Source: Prorocentrum cordatum
Lineage: Eukaryota; Sar; Dinophyceae; Prorocentrales; Prorocentraceae
NCBI GenBank assembly: GCA_963575745.1
Contig: CAUYUJ010022528.1
Location: forward strand, 1 to 64,000
DNA length: 64,000 bases
Reading direction: 5' to 3'
Positions 1-10,060 of this stretch are shown piece by piece. The position numbers were made by a program, and so were the translations under genes. The notes beneath the pieces were generated by a model. The model saw nothing but the letters and a program-made list of their open reading frames with translations. It did no database searches and had not been told where the DNA came from. The number at the start of each line of letters is the position of its first letter. Within the stretch, counting starts at the first letter, position 1.

Positions 1-620
1 GTCGCACCGCCATGCGTGCCGTCAGAGCGATGGCCCGAGACCCCATCGGCGCTCCTGTTCCTAAAAATTGAACTGTTCAACCGCTACACGGTCGTTTTCA
101 CGCACGTGGGCATCATAAGGTTTCCAACAGTTACAAGGATGGAGGACACATTAATTTCAGCATGTGTGTTTCGCCCTGCCGCCGCACGCGCTCGTCTCCC
201 TCCATACAGTGGGGGATACATAATGCTTGAGACGTATCATCCACATTGCCATCAATGAAACAAACGCCACGGCTACACGGATGGGCGAGACTACATCACG
301 ACTCATCGCCAGAATGTAAAGCTGTGCAGCACTTACACGGATGGAGGGCGGCTCCGTCTTCTCCGCGGGGCTCTCGATTAGCCCATACTTCTGATGTGTA
401 GTACTACCCCATTCGCAGTCATTATAGCTAGAAGGATGCAGGGCTGCACATTTTCTATATGGAGCTCTCGACTGGACTGCAAGCCCGTAGGGTGTTCGTC
501 TTTCAATGGGGCGATTCCCGTAGCGAAGAGAAAGTATTGCAGGGGCGCAGGAGGAGGGGACCTGGCACGGGAGGGTATATTTCAGCATCGCTGGTCTATC
601 CTGGGCTCATCCTAGTGTTC
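1..620. other. Unassigned sequence, no gene recognised
   Basis: Both strands have short open frames but none resembles a known family or shows consistent codon bias. A loose motif, ACACGGATGG, recurs around 270-340. Nothing further can be supported here. Confidence 0.5.
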
Positions 621-930
621 ATCTCCTCCTCCCAACCCCCTCTTCCTCTCTCCCCCACCTCCACCTCCCCATCATCGTGCTATTCCCCCTACTCATCCTC
701 CTCGTCCTCCTCCTCCGCCATCTGCTTCGTCATCCTCCTCCTCCTCCTCCTCCTCCTCCTCCTCCTCCTCCTCCTCCTCCTCCTCCTCCTCCTCCCTCCC
801 TCCCTCCCTCCCTCCCTCCCTGCCTGCCTCCCTCCCTCCCTCCCTCCCTCCCTCCCTCCCTCCCTCCCTCCCTCCCTCCTCTCCTCCTCTCTCCTCCTCC
901 CCCAGCCCCCCTCCTCGTCGTCTTCCTGCT
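621..930. repeat. (TCC)n then (CTCC)n pyrimidine microsatellite
   Basis: A pyrimidine-rich stretch contains a pure TCC run from about 731 to 795. It passes directly into a CTCC tetranucleotide run to about 880, with two CTGC interruptions near 820. The long Leu/Ser/Pro frames on + and Gly/Glu frames on - are by-products of the repeat. Confidence 0.95.
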
Positions 931-1125
931 GAGCCCTTGCCCCCTTCCCCCCCCCCCGCAGACCCAGAGCAGGATGACGATCCCAAAGCCCACCTTGACG
1001 ACCAGCGAGAGCCTCCGCCCAAAGGGGAGGGCAGTGGGGGGAGCGACCCCCCGCAGCGCCAGCCGCGCGGCAGGAGGGCGAGGAGGACAGAGGGGGAGCG
1101 GGGAGGACGGACAGGCAGCCGGACA

Positions 1126-1226
1126 GCCAGACAGGGGGACAGAGAAACAGACGGACAGACAGACGGACGGACGGACAGACAGAGAGACAGACAGACGGTT
1201 TTGATCTGCGGGGCGAGAGCGAACCC

Positions 1227-1268
<42 letters not shown>

Positions 1269-1372
1269 GGACGGACGGACGGACGGACGGACGGACAGAC
1301 AGACAGACAGACAGACGGACAGACAGACGGACGGACAGACGGACGGACGGACGGACGGACGGACGGACGCGG
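1126..1372. repeat. (GACA)/(GACG) tetranucleotide array
   Basis: Alternating GACA and GACG tetranucleotides are broken once, at about 1198-1232, by unique sequence. The reverse strand reads as long Ser-Val-Cys-Leu/Arg-Pro runs that are repeat artefacts. Confidence 0.95.
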
Positions 1373-1499
1373 GAGAGGCGGATGGGACCTCGGCCCCCAT
1401 AAGGGTCACGAAATCCGCCGACACCTTGGGGATCATCGGCGTGTGAAATACTCCCCCCTCCCCAAACCCCTCCACAGGGAGCCCGGCCAGGTCGATTTG

Positions 1500-2165
1500 G
1501 AGGGGGGGGGGGCCCCACGAGCGCACCACGGGCTCTTCCGGGCCCAAGAGGGCATAAAGATGGGCCAAGAAGGCCCCATGAGGGTTCCAACACGGCCCAC
1601 GACGGCCCTGGGACGCTGAACGAGCGCTCCAAGACGCCCAAGATGGCCCCAAGACGGGCCAACAGGCCTCCAAGACGGTCCCAGAGGTCCCAAACAAGCC
1701 CCCCAAGAGGGCCCCGAGAGGCTAAAATTGTTGATTTTCCATTGCGTTTTTCGGTGTTGTTTTGCCTTTTCGCCTTTTCGGCTTCCCGACGTTCCAAGAC
1801 GGCCCAAGAGGCCCCGAAGACAGCCCCAAGACGGCCCAAGAGGCCCCCGAGACGGCCCCAAGACGGCCCAAGATAGCCCCAAGACGGCCCAAAAGGTCCC
1901 CAAGACGGCCCAAGAGGGTTCCAAGACGGCACCAAGAGGGGCCCCAGAGGGCGACCAAAAATTCAAAACATCTAGCTTTCCGCCCCCAGGAGCCCCAGGG
2001 GGCCCCAAGAGTGCCCCAAGAGGCCGCCAGAGGCTCCCAAGAGGCCCCCAAGACGCCCCAAGGAGCCCCCAAGAGGCCCCCAGCAGGCCCCAAAAAGACC
2101 CCCAGAAGCTCCGAAACCGCTCCCAAGTGGATTCAAAACTGCCTTTCCAGAGGCCCCCGAGAGGC
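1500..2165. repeat. Family D satellite: degenerate CCAAGAGG/CCAAGACGG repeat
   Basis: Short (about 12-15 bp) degenerate units built on GGCCCCAAGAGGCCCC and CCAAGACGGCCC fill this block. An AT-rich core at about 1722-1795 (GTTGATTTTCCATTGCG then TTTTCGGCTTCC) interrupts it. Similar cores lie inside the family D block at 39990-40680, so this is a dispersed element and not only simple sequence. Frames of type GPSWGxLG (minus) and PRRPKRPP (plus) are translation artefacts. Confidence 0.85.
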
Positions 2166-2430
2166 GTGGCGCGAGATCCCGATACACATGCAAGAAGCCT
2201 TTAACCCAGAACCATGACCCAGAGCCTCCTCTCTGTGCCCCCCTCCTCCTCTTCCCCCTCCTCCTCCACCTCGGCCCCCAAGTGGCTTCAAAACTGCCTT
2301 CGAGAGGCCCCCGAGAGGCGTGCCGCAAGATCCCGATACACATACAAGAAGCCTCTAACTCATAACCCATAGCCCAGAGCCTCCTCTCTGTGTCCCCCTC
2401 GTCCTCCTCCTCCCCCTCCTCCTCCTCCTC
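2125..2430. repeat. Tandem duplication of a 155 bp unit
   Basis: Two adjacent copies (2125-2279 and 2280-2430) each begin AAGTGG-TTCAAAACTGCCTT. They share GATCCCGATACACAT, CAAGAAGCC and CCCAGAGCCTCCTCTCTGTG and end in a CTC-rich run. The second copy runs into a (CTC)n microsatellite to about 2465. Confidence 0.85.
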
Positions 2431-2580
2431 CTCCTCCTCCTCCTCGTCCCCCTCCTCCTCTTCCCTCCTCCACCTCATCCCCATCCTCTTCGATTCTTGT
2501 CCCCCCCATCCTCCGCCTCACCCCCCATGCTTCTCTCCCCGTCCTCCTTTTCCCCCCCAGCACGCGCGCCCGATTGGTCA

Positions 2581-2976
2581 TCATTTGCATGTCTTGCACT
2601 TCAGGGTGCCCCTCTTTTCGTCGCGCGCGACATTGGTAGGGTTCACGGAGAACGCCGACTTCGGTAGTCTTCTCTTGCACGGGCCGCTACACTGATACGC
2701 CTGGCAACTGCGCGCTGAGAACCCGAGTGTCTTACAGGCTCCGCACACCACTTTGGCTCCTTTTGCCTGTCGATGATATTCCACTTGCTTCTGCTTCAAA
2801 TGTTTCGTGTCCGAGAACGCTCTTCTGCACGCCGCGCACGTCAGTGGTTTCGCGTCCGCCTCTGCTTTTCGCTTGCGATTCTCTGCATCCGCCTTCTCGT
2901 TTCGCGAGTCCCAAGGGGTCGGTGGTGCGGCGTAAGCCAAAGAATCGTTCTCCAGAGAGTGCCAGGCTGCAGACTC
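2581..2976 (-). CDS. Zinc-binding (Stc1-like) protein, 3' exon
   Basis: The frame ends at a TGA at 2581 and encodes a basic, Cys-rich C-terminus. The visible pattern is a CxxC (LTCAAC), a second CxxC (VVCGAC), then CSGPCKRRLPKSAFS followed about 17 residues later by LKCKTCK at the extreme C-terminus. The last block resembles the Stc1-type zinc-binding domain (CxxC, basic, LPxSxFS, then CxxC), a family common in dinoflagellate gene models. The upstream boundary is placed at a strong polypyrimidine tract ending CCCCTCCCCAG at about 2977; open frame continues upstream to 3186 but is low complexity. An Arg/Lys-rich helix (around NEKADAENRKRKAEADAK) precedes the Cys modules. Function is unknown; nucleic-acid or protein binding is inferred from the Cys modules. 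The 5' exons were not found. Confidence 0.55.
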   Translation of the reverse strand, partial: ESAAWHSLENDSLAYAAPPTPWDSRNEKADAENRKRKAEADAKPLTCAACRRAFSDTKHLKQKQVEYHRQAKGAKVVCGACKTLGFSARSCQAYQCSGPCKRRLPKSAFSVNPTNVARDEKRGTLKCKTCK

Positions 2977-4200
2977 TGGGGAGGGGGGGGGAGGGGGGAC
3001 GAGAGCGCAGGGATACGGGCACCCTCTCTGATTTCGGAGGCAGGTGGGTTCCCCTTCCTCCCTTCCCCGCCGCTCCTCCTCTCGGCCCTCCTTCTCCGAG
3101 GTGCCCTCCCCGTCGGACCCGCATGCCCTGCACCGTTCCGCCCGCCACACCGGCGACGATCCAAAACGGGCCGTACGCGAGATCACGCAGCGATTCCACG
3201 CGGTGGCTCACGAGGGCCGCCGGCGCGGCACGCTGCTTTGGAGACGAGGGCGCTTACGCGCAAGCTTCCGCGGGCAGCAGGAGGGAGGAGGGAGGAGGGA
3301 GGAGGGAGGAGGGAGGAGGGAGGAGGGAGGGTGAAGACGACCCCGTTTTGTGGCGTCGCGCACATGAGTTCGCGCGGGCCGACGCGAGCGCCGAGCGCAA
3401 GGCGGGGAGGACGGAGGGTTGGGGGGGGGGACGGGGTCGTCTCGTGCCTGGCCTCCCTTCGCTCTTCCGTCTCCCCTCCCCTCCTTAGCCAGGGAATCCC
3501 AGTCCCGGGCTTGCGCGGCCCTCGGGGTATCTCTCCGCCTCCCCTTCCCTCCCGCCGTTTCCTCCCCGTCCCTCCCTCTTCGGGAGGCCCTCTGCATTAC
3601 TCAGGCGACGGACGCTGCATGATCCCTAGCAGAGGCAAGGCCTTCCGAACGGAAGTCGACATCATCCTCCTGCTAGGACCCTGGGAGCCCATGGAGTGAG
3701 GGGCAAGATCAGGGGGGGGACCAGCTCAGGGAGGGGGGGGGGGCACGTCGAGCTGGAATCCGTCGATACGTCGCCGACGGATCGGCGATCGGCCCCCGAT
3801 TGCCAATGCGCTCTGTCCTGGGCGGGGCGGGCTATCGGGCTCGTATCGGGGATGAATGGGCAAATCGGGGTCGATGCCCTCCCCTCTGAGCCTATCCCCC
3901 CCTAACCTTGCCGCTGATAGGTGAGTGGAGGGGGGATGGAGGCCAGAGTACCGTCCGCACCCCGCCGCATCTCTCGCCTGCCCCACGCTGCCGCTTGCTC
4001 CTGCGTCTGTCATCTGTTGCGCCTTTCGAGCGCATGTCGATGTTGAACTCTCTGTCTGTCGCAGGAGAGAGCCCAGGTTAGGACAGCCCCGAAGGGGAAC
4101 GACTCGCGAGTCAAACAGGCGTTCGTCAGCGGGGGGCCCGGTCTGAACTTGACCAGCCCAGCATCCCCTGGCCGTATCCCCGAAGCAGCCGAGGACCACG
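2977..4200. other. Unassigned region with a 7 bp minisatellite
   Basis: The stretch may include the 5' part of the preceding Cys-rich gene, but no exon can be defined. At about 3279-3332 there is a (GGAGGGA)n run of about seven units. A minus-strand open frame at 3726-4199 has no recognisable domain. Confidence 0.4.
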
Positions 4201-4209
4201 ACGGGGGCG

Positions 4210-4330
4210 GGCAGAACAATTGAGGAAGAGGAGGGGGAAGAGGAGAAGGCGGAGGAGTAGGAGCGGGGAAGAGGGAGGAGGGGGAGGAGGAGAAAGGAGA
4301 GGGACGGAGGAGGAGGCGGCGGCAGGCGAG
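4210..4330. repeat. GGA/GAGG purine-rich tract
   Basis: An irregular GGA/GAGG-rich purine stretch precedes the large CAT array. No gene signal is visible. Confidence 0.7.
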
Positions 4331-4437
4331 ACGGGGGGAGACGGGATGTGGAGAAGCGAGGGGGGAATGGAATGTGGGAGGATTGAGAGACATGGAAGAA
4401 CAGAAAGATTCACCGTCCTGCTAATCACCCCCCCAGT

Positions 4438-4440
4438 TCC

Positions 4441-4532
<92 letters not shown>

Positions 4533-4583
4533 GTCATCATCATCATCATCACCACCACCACCATCATCATCATCACCACCACC

Positions 4584-4641
<58 letters not shown>

Positions 4642-5056
4642 CCGTCAGCGCCATCGCCACCAACAACATCACCATGATCAGCAGCATCAGCACCATCATC
4701 ACCCCCACCACCAGCACCATGACCAACCCCTGTCGGCATCATCAGCATCATCACCACCATCAGCATCATCATCACCATCAGCATCAGCATCAGCATCATC
4801 ATCGTCATCACCATCAGCATCATCATCACCATCAGCATCATCATCATCAGCAGCATCATCATCAGCAGCATAATCATCATCATTATCACCATCAGCATCA
4901 TCATAATCAGCATCATCATCATCATCGTCATCATCATCATCATCGTCATCATCGTCGTCGTCATCGTCGTCGTCATCATCATCGTCATCATCGTCATCAT
5001 CATCAGCATCATCATCACCATCACCATCACCATCATCACCATCGCCATCATCCTTT
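4438..5056. repeat. (CAT)n compound microsatellite, about 620 bp
   Basis: A near-pure CAT run (4438-4640) continues into CAT/CAC/CAG/CGT mosaic triplets to about 5056. Every frame is open because the period is 3 (poly-His, poly-Met/Val, poly-Asp), so the long frames here are not taken as genes. It ends about 110 bp before the stop codon of the DUF1764 gene. Confidence 0.97.
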
Positions 5057-5169
5057 CATGATCGCCCTGAAAAGCCGCCGACCGGCTATCTTTTGTCGCT
5101 CGCCCCGAGGCGCGGCACGGCACCGATTCCGAAGCCCGCGCGGGGCCCGGTGCGAACGACTGGGCCCGC

Positions 5170-6310
5170 TCAGAAGCAGCAGTCGCAGTCAAAGGGGCAC
5201 AGCGGCGTGTCGCCGCCGTGGCCCACCTTGATGAGGTGGGCCTTGAAGATGCGCAGGCCGTCGCCAGACGTCCTTCTGCCCGTCCAGCCGTCCGCGTTGT
5301 AGATGCTCGGCGGCGAGCGAAGGCGGGAAAGGAGAAGGGGCGGCCCTTCTCAGTCAGAAGGCTCAGAAGTCCCACGGCCTTCGGAGAAGTTTTCTGAGCC
5401 TTCCCCGAAGACACCAAGAATCTTCTCCGAAGGCCGGTGGCCTTCTGAGAAGCCCCGCCGCCTTCTGGGAAGGTTCGCCGCCTAGCTTTAGGTCGGGCGT
5501 GTCCTCTTAGGGCGGATTTTGTACGAAAAATAAGAAATAGTCAAAAATTGTTCAACAATGGCCACAAATAGTACAAAAAACCGTCCCCTGAGTATTTGTT
5601 TTGGACGCGTTTGGATATCCCTCCTGTAGAGGGACACGCCCGACTCAAGCCTAGCCTTCTCCTTCTCGCTTCCCCCCCTCGCTCGCCGCCGAGATGCCGC
5701 CGAGGCCGTCGTCCACCCATTCGTCGCCCCGGCCCAGCGGATCCTCTGCCGAGCCCCGCGGCGGCGCGTCGGTCCGGGGGCCGCCCCTGCCCCTCTTCGG
5801 ACCCCTGCCCTGGGCGGCGCCCTTTGGGAGGGGCTTCGGGCCTCCTCCTCCTCCTCCTCCTCCTCCGGCGGGCTGGCCCGCGGCCGCGGCGCCCCCCGCG
5901 CTGCTGCGCGCCCCGCGCCCCACCCCCGCGAAGATGTCGTCGATCTCCGCGCGCGTGGACGCCGCCGGGGCCTCCGCCTCCGCGGGCTTGCGCGGCGCCG
6001 CCGGGGGCGCCGCCGCCGCGGCCTTCCGCTTCCCGCCCCCCGCCGCGGCCGCGGCGGGGGCCGCGCGCGGCGCGGGCGCGGGCGCCGCCTCCGCGCGGCG
6101 GGCAGCAGCCGCCGCCGCGGGGCGAGCGGCGGCGCGCTGGCGCTCGGGCGCGGCGCGCACCGGCGCGGTGGGCGGCGGCGCCGGGGCCGCCGCCGCGGCG
6201 GGCGCGGCGGCGCGCTTGCGCTTGGGCTCGGCGTGCGCCGGCGCCCGGGGCGGCAGCGCCTGAGCTGCCGCCGCGGGGGCAGGCGCGGCGGCGCGCTTGC
6301 GCTTGGGCAT
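5170..6310 (-). CDS. DUF1764-type protein, two exons
   Basis: Exon 1 runs from an ATG at 6310 down to about 5697. Exon 2 runs from about 5306 down to a TGA at 5170. The N-terminus is Ala/Pro-rich with repeated PKRKRAAAP blocks (likely nuclear-localisation-type basic clusters). Then comes STRAEIDDIFAG, a Gly/Pro-rich linker and GRGDEWVDDGLGG at the exon 1 end. Exon 2 supplies IYNADGWTGRR, then SGDGLRIFKAHL and the C-terminus GGDTPLCPFDCDCCF. EIDDIF near the start of the domain and CPFDCxCCF at the very end are the hallmarks of the eukaryotic DUF1764 family, whose function is unknown. Joining the exons gives a continuous GLGG-IYN reading. The intron has terminal inverted repeats and a 6 bp direct repeat (see 5301-5697). 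The gene is probably complete. Confidence 0.85.
5301..5697 (-). mobile_element. Introner-like foldback element acting as the intron of the DUF1764 gene
   Basis: Direct repeats AGATGC lie at 5301-5306 and 5692-5697. Between them the ends are inverted repeats: TCGGCGGCGAGCGA at 5307-5320 is matched exactly by its reverse complement at 5679-5692, and the match extends to about 32 bp with four mismatches. Internal palindromes (GGCCTTCGGAGAAG at about 5378 against CTTCTCCGAAGGCC at about 5432) add secondary structure. The junction cannot be placed so that both GT/GC and AG are present, so splicing would be non-canonical. Excision leaving one direct repeat restores the conserved DUF1764 reading. 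The insert is 385 bp without the repeats. Confidence 0.8.
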
Positions 6311-6640
6311 GGCCCGCGCCAGCGCCTCGCAGGCGGGCGCGCCGCTCGAGCCGACACGTGATGGATGCCCCCCGTTCGCGCCTACGTCCCACTCTGCCCT
6401 TCAGGGCGTGAGCGGTCGAGAGCTTCCTCGCCCAACCCTCCTTCCCCTTCGGAAAGGGTTTACCCCTCCCCCTGCCCCTGCCCCCTGGACCTGGAAGGGG
6501 GTGCCGAGAGGGGCTAAAGCGTCCCGAAAGGCCTCGGCGGGAAGCCAAATCATGGACTCCATTAAGGTTTTTGCCACGCTTGGGCCTGTTGGGAGAGGGC
6601 GTAATTGAGTACGGCCCGTTAGGCCGTTTGGGCCACGTTT
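6311..6640. other. Upstream region of the DUF1764 gene
   Basis: This is the presumed 5' flank of the minus-strand gene. No TATA-like element, splice-leader relic or other promoter signal was recognised. Confidence 0.4.
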
Positions 6641-6835
6641 GGGCCCCCATGGGGGGCCTCCTCTAAGATGGCTCCACGATGGCCCCCGAGGCTCTCAAGG
6701 GTGCCCCAAGAGGGCCCCAAGAAGTGCCCAGGAGGCCCCAAGAGGCCCCCAAGAGGCCCCAAAGATGCCCTCGAGAGGCCCCCAAGAGACCCCCAGGAGG
6801 CCCCGAGAGGCCTGGCCCCGGCCAGAAGGTCAAAA
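6640..6835. repeat. Family D satellite, short copy
   Basis: GCCCCAAGAGG/CCCCCAAGAGGCCCC units are followed by an AT-richer core (TCAAAATCAATGATGTTGGC). The phrase GATGATGTTGGCCT recurs in the family D copy at about 46265, which links these two as a subfamily. Confidence 0.8.
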
Positions 6836-6941
6836 TCAATGATGTTGGCCTCCTAGGGGGGGGACCCTGACTAAGGAGCACCCTCCTGTCATCGATCTCT
6901 TCCAAGATTGCCCCAAGATGGCCCTCGAGGAGGAGGGGGGA

Positions 6942-7017
6942 GGAGGAGGAGGAGGAGGAGGAGGAGGAGGAGGAGGAGGAGGAGGAGGAGGAGGAGGAGG
7001 AGGAGGAGGAGGAGGAG
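6942..7017. repeat. (AGG)n microsatellite
   Basis: A nearly uninterrupted GGA run of about 25 units. Confidence 0.97.
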
Positions 7018-7024
7018 GCAACTT

Positions 7025-7145
7025 GGGGCAATCTTGGGCCAGTGACCCGCTCGGATTGCTAACATGATCTGCGTGCCCCATGGAGAGGGGGGGCTACGTC
7101 CTCGCGACTCACTCGCAGACGAGGCCCCTGGCCGAGACTTCCGCC
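7025..7145. repeat. Single copy of the 160 bp repeat family
   Basis: GTGACCCGCTCGGATTGC, TAACATGATCTGCG, CCCCATGGAGAGGGG and CTCACTCGCAGACGAGG follow the order of landmarks in the tandem family at 50100-51180. A second short relative lies at about 8915-8985 (CATGATCTGTGGGCCTCACAGACGAGGG). Confidence 0.7.
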
Positions 7146-7217
7146 ATTGTGCAGGACTGGGGAGCCCAAGAGTAGCAGAAAGCTACAGGTTTGAGGATGA
7201 CCCCCTGGGATTACAAA

Positions 7218-8925
7218 CACGATCGACCCACGAACCCGGAAAGGAGTAGGGAGATGTGAGGCATGGCAACATTTGCAAAAACACGTGGTCGGGCGACGGG
7301 CAGTCCCAACGCTGAACGTATCGATCTCGACGTACCGTGCCGAGGGCTGTGCAGTGCTGCACCGTGCCGAATTGCGATGTGCCATACCGCGATTGTGCTC
7401 TACAGCGTTGTGGATCGAGTCCTCCTCAGCATCCGAATCCTGACCGAATTGATCTGGATCGTAAGCTCGAGCTGCCAGAGCACGAAGCAGCTGGCCCAGA
7501 GCTATGCTGTTGAAGTCGAAACGTGCGAGACGTTCATTCAACGCGAGCTCAAACTCCAACTCAGCTCCCCAAAGGGACGACACGACACGGGGCACAAGCT
7601 CACGGACGCGCCACAGAATGTGCCAGGGGCGCATCAGGGGATGCGCCAGGGGGCGTGTCAGGGGAGGCATTAGGGGACGTGCCCTGGACGTGTCAGGGAT
7701 CTGCCACGGGAAGTGCCAAGGCGCGTGCCATGGGGCGGGCCATGGGGCGGGTCAAAGGACGTCATGCCAGGGGACGTGTTAAGGGATGGAACGGACAAGG
7801 GGAACGCTTTTAGGACGAGCCAGGAAACGCGACAGAGGGCGAGCCAGGAAATGTGCCACGCCGAGGGGCGTGCTAGAGGACGTGCCAGGGCAAGTCACGC
7901 CAGAACCTCGCAAAGAGCGCACCGTAGAAACGATTGTTTAGCGTCACTTCGCACGAACACCGCGGCAAAAGGGCCAACAGCGGGCCAAGCTCTGCAACCC
8001 GCACACCGTGCAATCACGCGCACGAGACGGCCTCACAGGGAACGCACCAGCGCGCCAGGAGACGCCTCACGGACGGTTGGGGTTGGGCTTCGACGCACTC
8101 TACAGCGACAAGCGTTTCGTTCGAGACGTCCTCAAGAAATCCTGATGCTAGACATCCGCGTGGGCAACCTTGGCACAAGAAAACAAGCGTCTCGCTCGAG
8201 ACATCCTCAAGAAATCCTGATGTTAGACATCCGCCTGGGCGACCTGGGCACGTGAGAACAGCCCTTTCGCTCGAGAGTTTTTCAACACACCTTCATGTTA
8301 GACATCCGCCTGGGCGACCTGGTCACGTGAAAAAAATCGTTTCGCTCGAGACATGATTCACGCATCCTCATGCTAGATATCCGCATAGGCGACCTGGACA
8401 CATGAAATCAAGCGTCTCGCCCGAGACATCCTCTACACATCCTCATGTTAGGCATCTGCCTGGGCAACATGGGCACGTGGAAACAACCGTTTCGCTCAAG
8501 ACATCCCTACCACACCTTCGTATTAGACATCCACCTGGGAGACCTGGACACGTGAAAACAAGCGTTTCGATCCAGGCATCCTCGACAAATCATCATGTCA
8601 GACATCTGCCTGAGCGACCTGGACACTAGAAAACAAACGTTTCGCTTGAACCTCCCAAAACTCTGCAAAACCATAGTTTCGCTCGAGACATCCTCAACAA
8701 ATTATACAAAACAAGCGTTTTGCTTGGGAGATATGTTTTTACACACCTTTGTATATAGTACTGGAAAGATTGTGTTGATTATTATGTCTGTTTAACAAAA
8801 ATGTTTTTGACATATCTATATATATGTATAATCCCTCCGCCTCCCACCTGCCTACCCACCTCGAATCGAGGCCGGGGTAAAACATCTGAAAGATAACCCT
8901 AGGCCCGAGCCCTTTCCGGAAACAT
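7218..8925 (+). repeat. Composite repeat 1 (family A then family B, both end signatures)
   Basis: It begins with GATCGACCCACGAACCCGG and ends with AACCCTAGGCCCGAGCCC then TTTCCGG. It contains one diverged family A unit (7218-about 7800), a GC-rich transition and an eight-unit family B array. Unlike other copies, the segment at about 7500-7620 is not eroded into GACGTGCC ladders. On the minus strand it keeps a coherent acidic frame (ELEFELALNERLARFDFNS followed by DPDQFGQDSDAEEDS) whose second half is recognisable, decayed, in all other family A copies. This may be the most ancestral copy. Confidence 0.8.
8105..8715 (+). repeat. Family B array: 75 bp tandem repeat, about 8 units
   Basis: The marker TAGACATC (with variants) falls at 8149, 8224, 8299, 8374, 8449, 8524 and 8599, so the period is exactly 75 bp with substitutions but no indels. 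A unit reads CGTTTCGCTCGAGACATCC, then CTCATGCTAGACATCCGCC, then TGGGCGACCTGGACACG. One plus frame is open across it, with a single TGA near 8354. Confidence 0.95.
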
Positions 8926-8999
8926 GATCTGTGGGCCTCACAGACGAGGGACCCGTCCGAGACTTCCGAGTGCGATAGTGTGTGACTGTGTGAGTGTAC

Positions 9000-9190
9000 G
9001 AACGAGTGCGTGTAATGACGATTATGCTGGCGATGTTGATGACGGGGATGACTGCGATGATGATGGTGATGATGGTGGTAACGATCGGCGGTCGGTGCTC
9101 ATGATGGATGGTGATGGTCATGGTGAAGACGATGGTGGTGCGATGATGATAGTGATGATGATGGTGATGCTCATCATGATGAGTGTGAAA
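9000..9190. repeat. Imperfect GAT-rich (GATGATGGT) tract
   Basis: GAT/GGT/GAC triplets alternate irregularly. Short Asp/Gly-rich frames result. No gene is called. Confidence 0.75.
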
Positions 9191-9256
9191 GAAATGGAGA
9201 TTGAACGGAGGTTGTGTGAGGACTGCGCGGGGGGTCCTGAGATAACAAGAACCCGT

Positions 9257-10060
9257 TTAGGATATGAGGGAAAAGTGTATGCTCACGCACATGGTAAGCC
9301 TACGTCGACAGAAGAGAGGAGGGGATGCAGTCAAAACGTGCATTGAGGGCGGGTGGCAAGGACGCAAGACCCTTGGAGGCCGAGATTGGGACTTTTGGGG
9401 GCGGCGGGCCACCAGTGAAAACGGCAGAGGACGGGACGCGGAGGCAAGGACACAGGGGTACCATAGATGAGGGCGCGCGTCCTTCCCAGGCGCGTTGACT
9501 GTGTGGGAGGTCCCTTCTGGCCCGACACCTGCCTGAAGATCGACAGACCCTCCGAGCAGACCACTCCAGCAAACCCCGCGGGACCTGTCGCCCCGAGGGG
9601 CGGGGGCGCCCAGCGCACGCGGCGGCCGCCTCCCATCGACCACTCGCAAGAGTGGCCCTGGTGAGGAGTGACCTCGGGTGCGCTGCTCTTCGGGGAGCCG
9701 CGGGGGGGACCAGACGCGGGCGCGCAGGACGCTACTGCCGCAGCGCGCTCGGCGATCGGGGGGCCCCCGTGGGCGCGCACCAGAGGTCACTCCTGCGAAG
9801 GGTCGCACCCACGTGCCGTCGGTCTCACGCGCACGCCTCGAAGCAGTTCCCGCGAAGGCCTCGACTAGCTGGTGCCAGTCCTCCTGGACGGCACGACATC
9901 TGGCGCGAAGCGCGCCCGTGCTGTCCTCCGCGCCGGCCGTGATGCGGATGTCGTCCACGACGTCGTCTGCGCGCGTGCTCGCCTCGCCTGGAGCGTTGGG
10001 GGCCTTCGACTTCGAGCCGTCGACCCGCTGCTGCACCGAGGCCCTGCGGACCCGTTCCCG
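9257..10060 (-). CDS. Hypothetical protein exons with a foldback element between them
   Basis: The minus-strand frame between about 10060 and 9800 has GC-ending codons and reads like ordinary protein (SKSKAPNAPGEASTRADD, then an acidic/helical stretch with CRAVQEDWHQLVEAFAG and RARETDGTWVRPFAG). No family was recognised. A 20 bp inverted repeat pair (9661-9680 and 9780-9799) follows directly. Downstream of it another frame resumes with WSMGGGRRVRWAPPPLGATG. By analogy with the two genes whose introns are foldback elements, 9661-9799 could be an intron, but the exact junction is unresolved. Both ends of the gene are undefined. Confidence 0.35.
   Translation of the reverse strand, partial: RERVRRASVQQRVDGSKSKAPNAPGEASTRADDVVDDIRITAGAEDSTGALRARCRAVQEDWHQLVEAFAGTASRRARETDGTWVRPFAGVTSGARPRGPPDRRARCGSSVLRARVWSPPRLPEEQRTRGHSSPGPLLRVVDGRRPPRALGAPAPRGDRSRGVCWSGLLGGSVDLQAGVGPEGTSHTVNAPGKDARPHLWYPCVLASASRPLPFSLVARRPQKSQSRPPRVLRPCHPPSMHVLTASPPLFCRRRLTMCVSIHFSLIS
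9661..9800. mobile_element. Foldback element with 20 bp inverted ends
   Basis: AGGAGTGACCTCGGGTGCGC at 9661 is matched by the reverse complement of GCGCACCAGAGGTCACTCCT near 9780-9799 (one mismatch). About 100 bp of GC-rich sequence lies between. No unambiguous flanking direct repeat was found. Confidence 0.6.

Noticed and set aside
1433-2217. GPSWGxLG and PRRPKRPP type repeat proteins
   Set aside because: They are translations of the degenerate family D satellite; the same sequence is open in several frames and both strands.
2740-2900. Dinoflagellate splice-leader relic near CACTTTGGCTCC
   Set aside because: It matches only part of the known leader end and lies within the coding frame of the Cys-rich protein on the other strand.
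4425-5417. Very long Asp/Met/His-rich ORFs across the CAT array
   Set aside because: Trinucleotide repeats keep frames open on both strands; no non-repetitive coding sequence is contained.
8105-8715. CRISPR-like array in the 75 bp repeats
   Set aside because: There are no unique spacers between conserved repeats; the entire 75 bp unit is repeated, and the context is eukaryotic.
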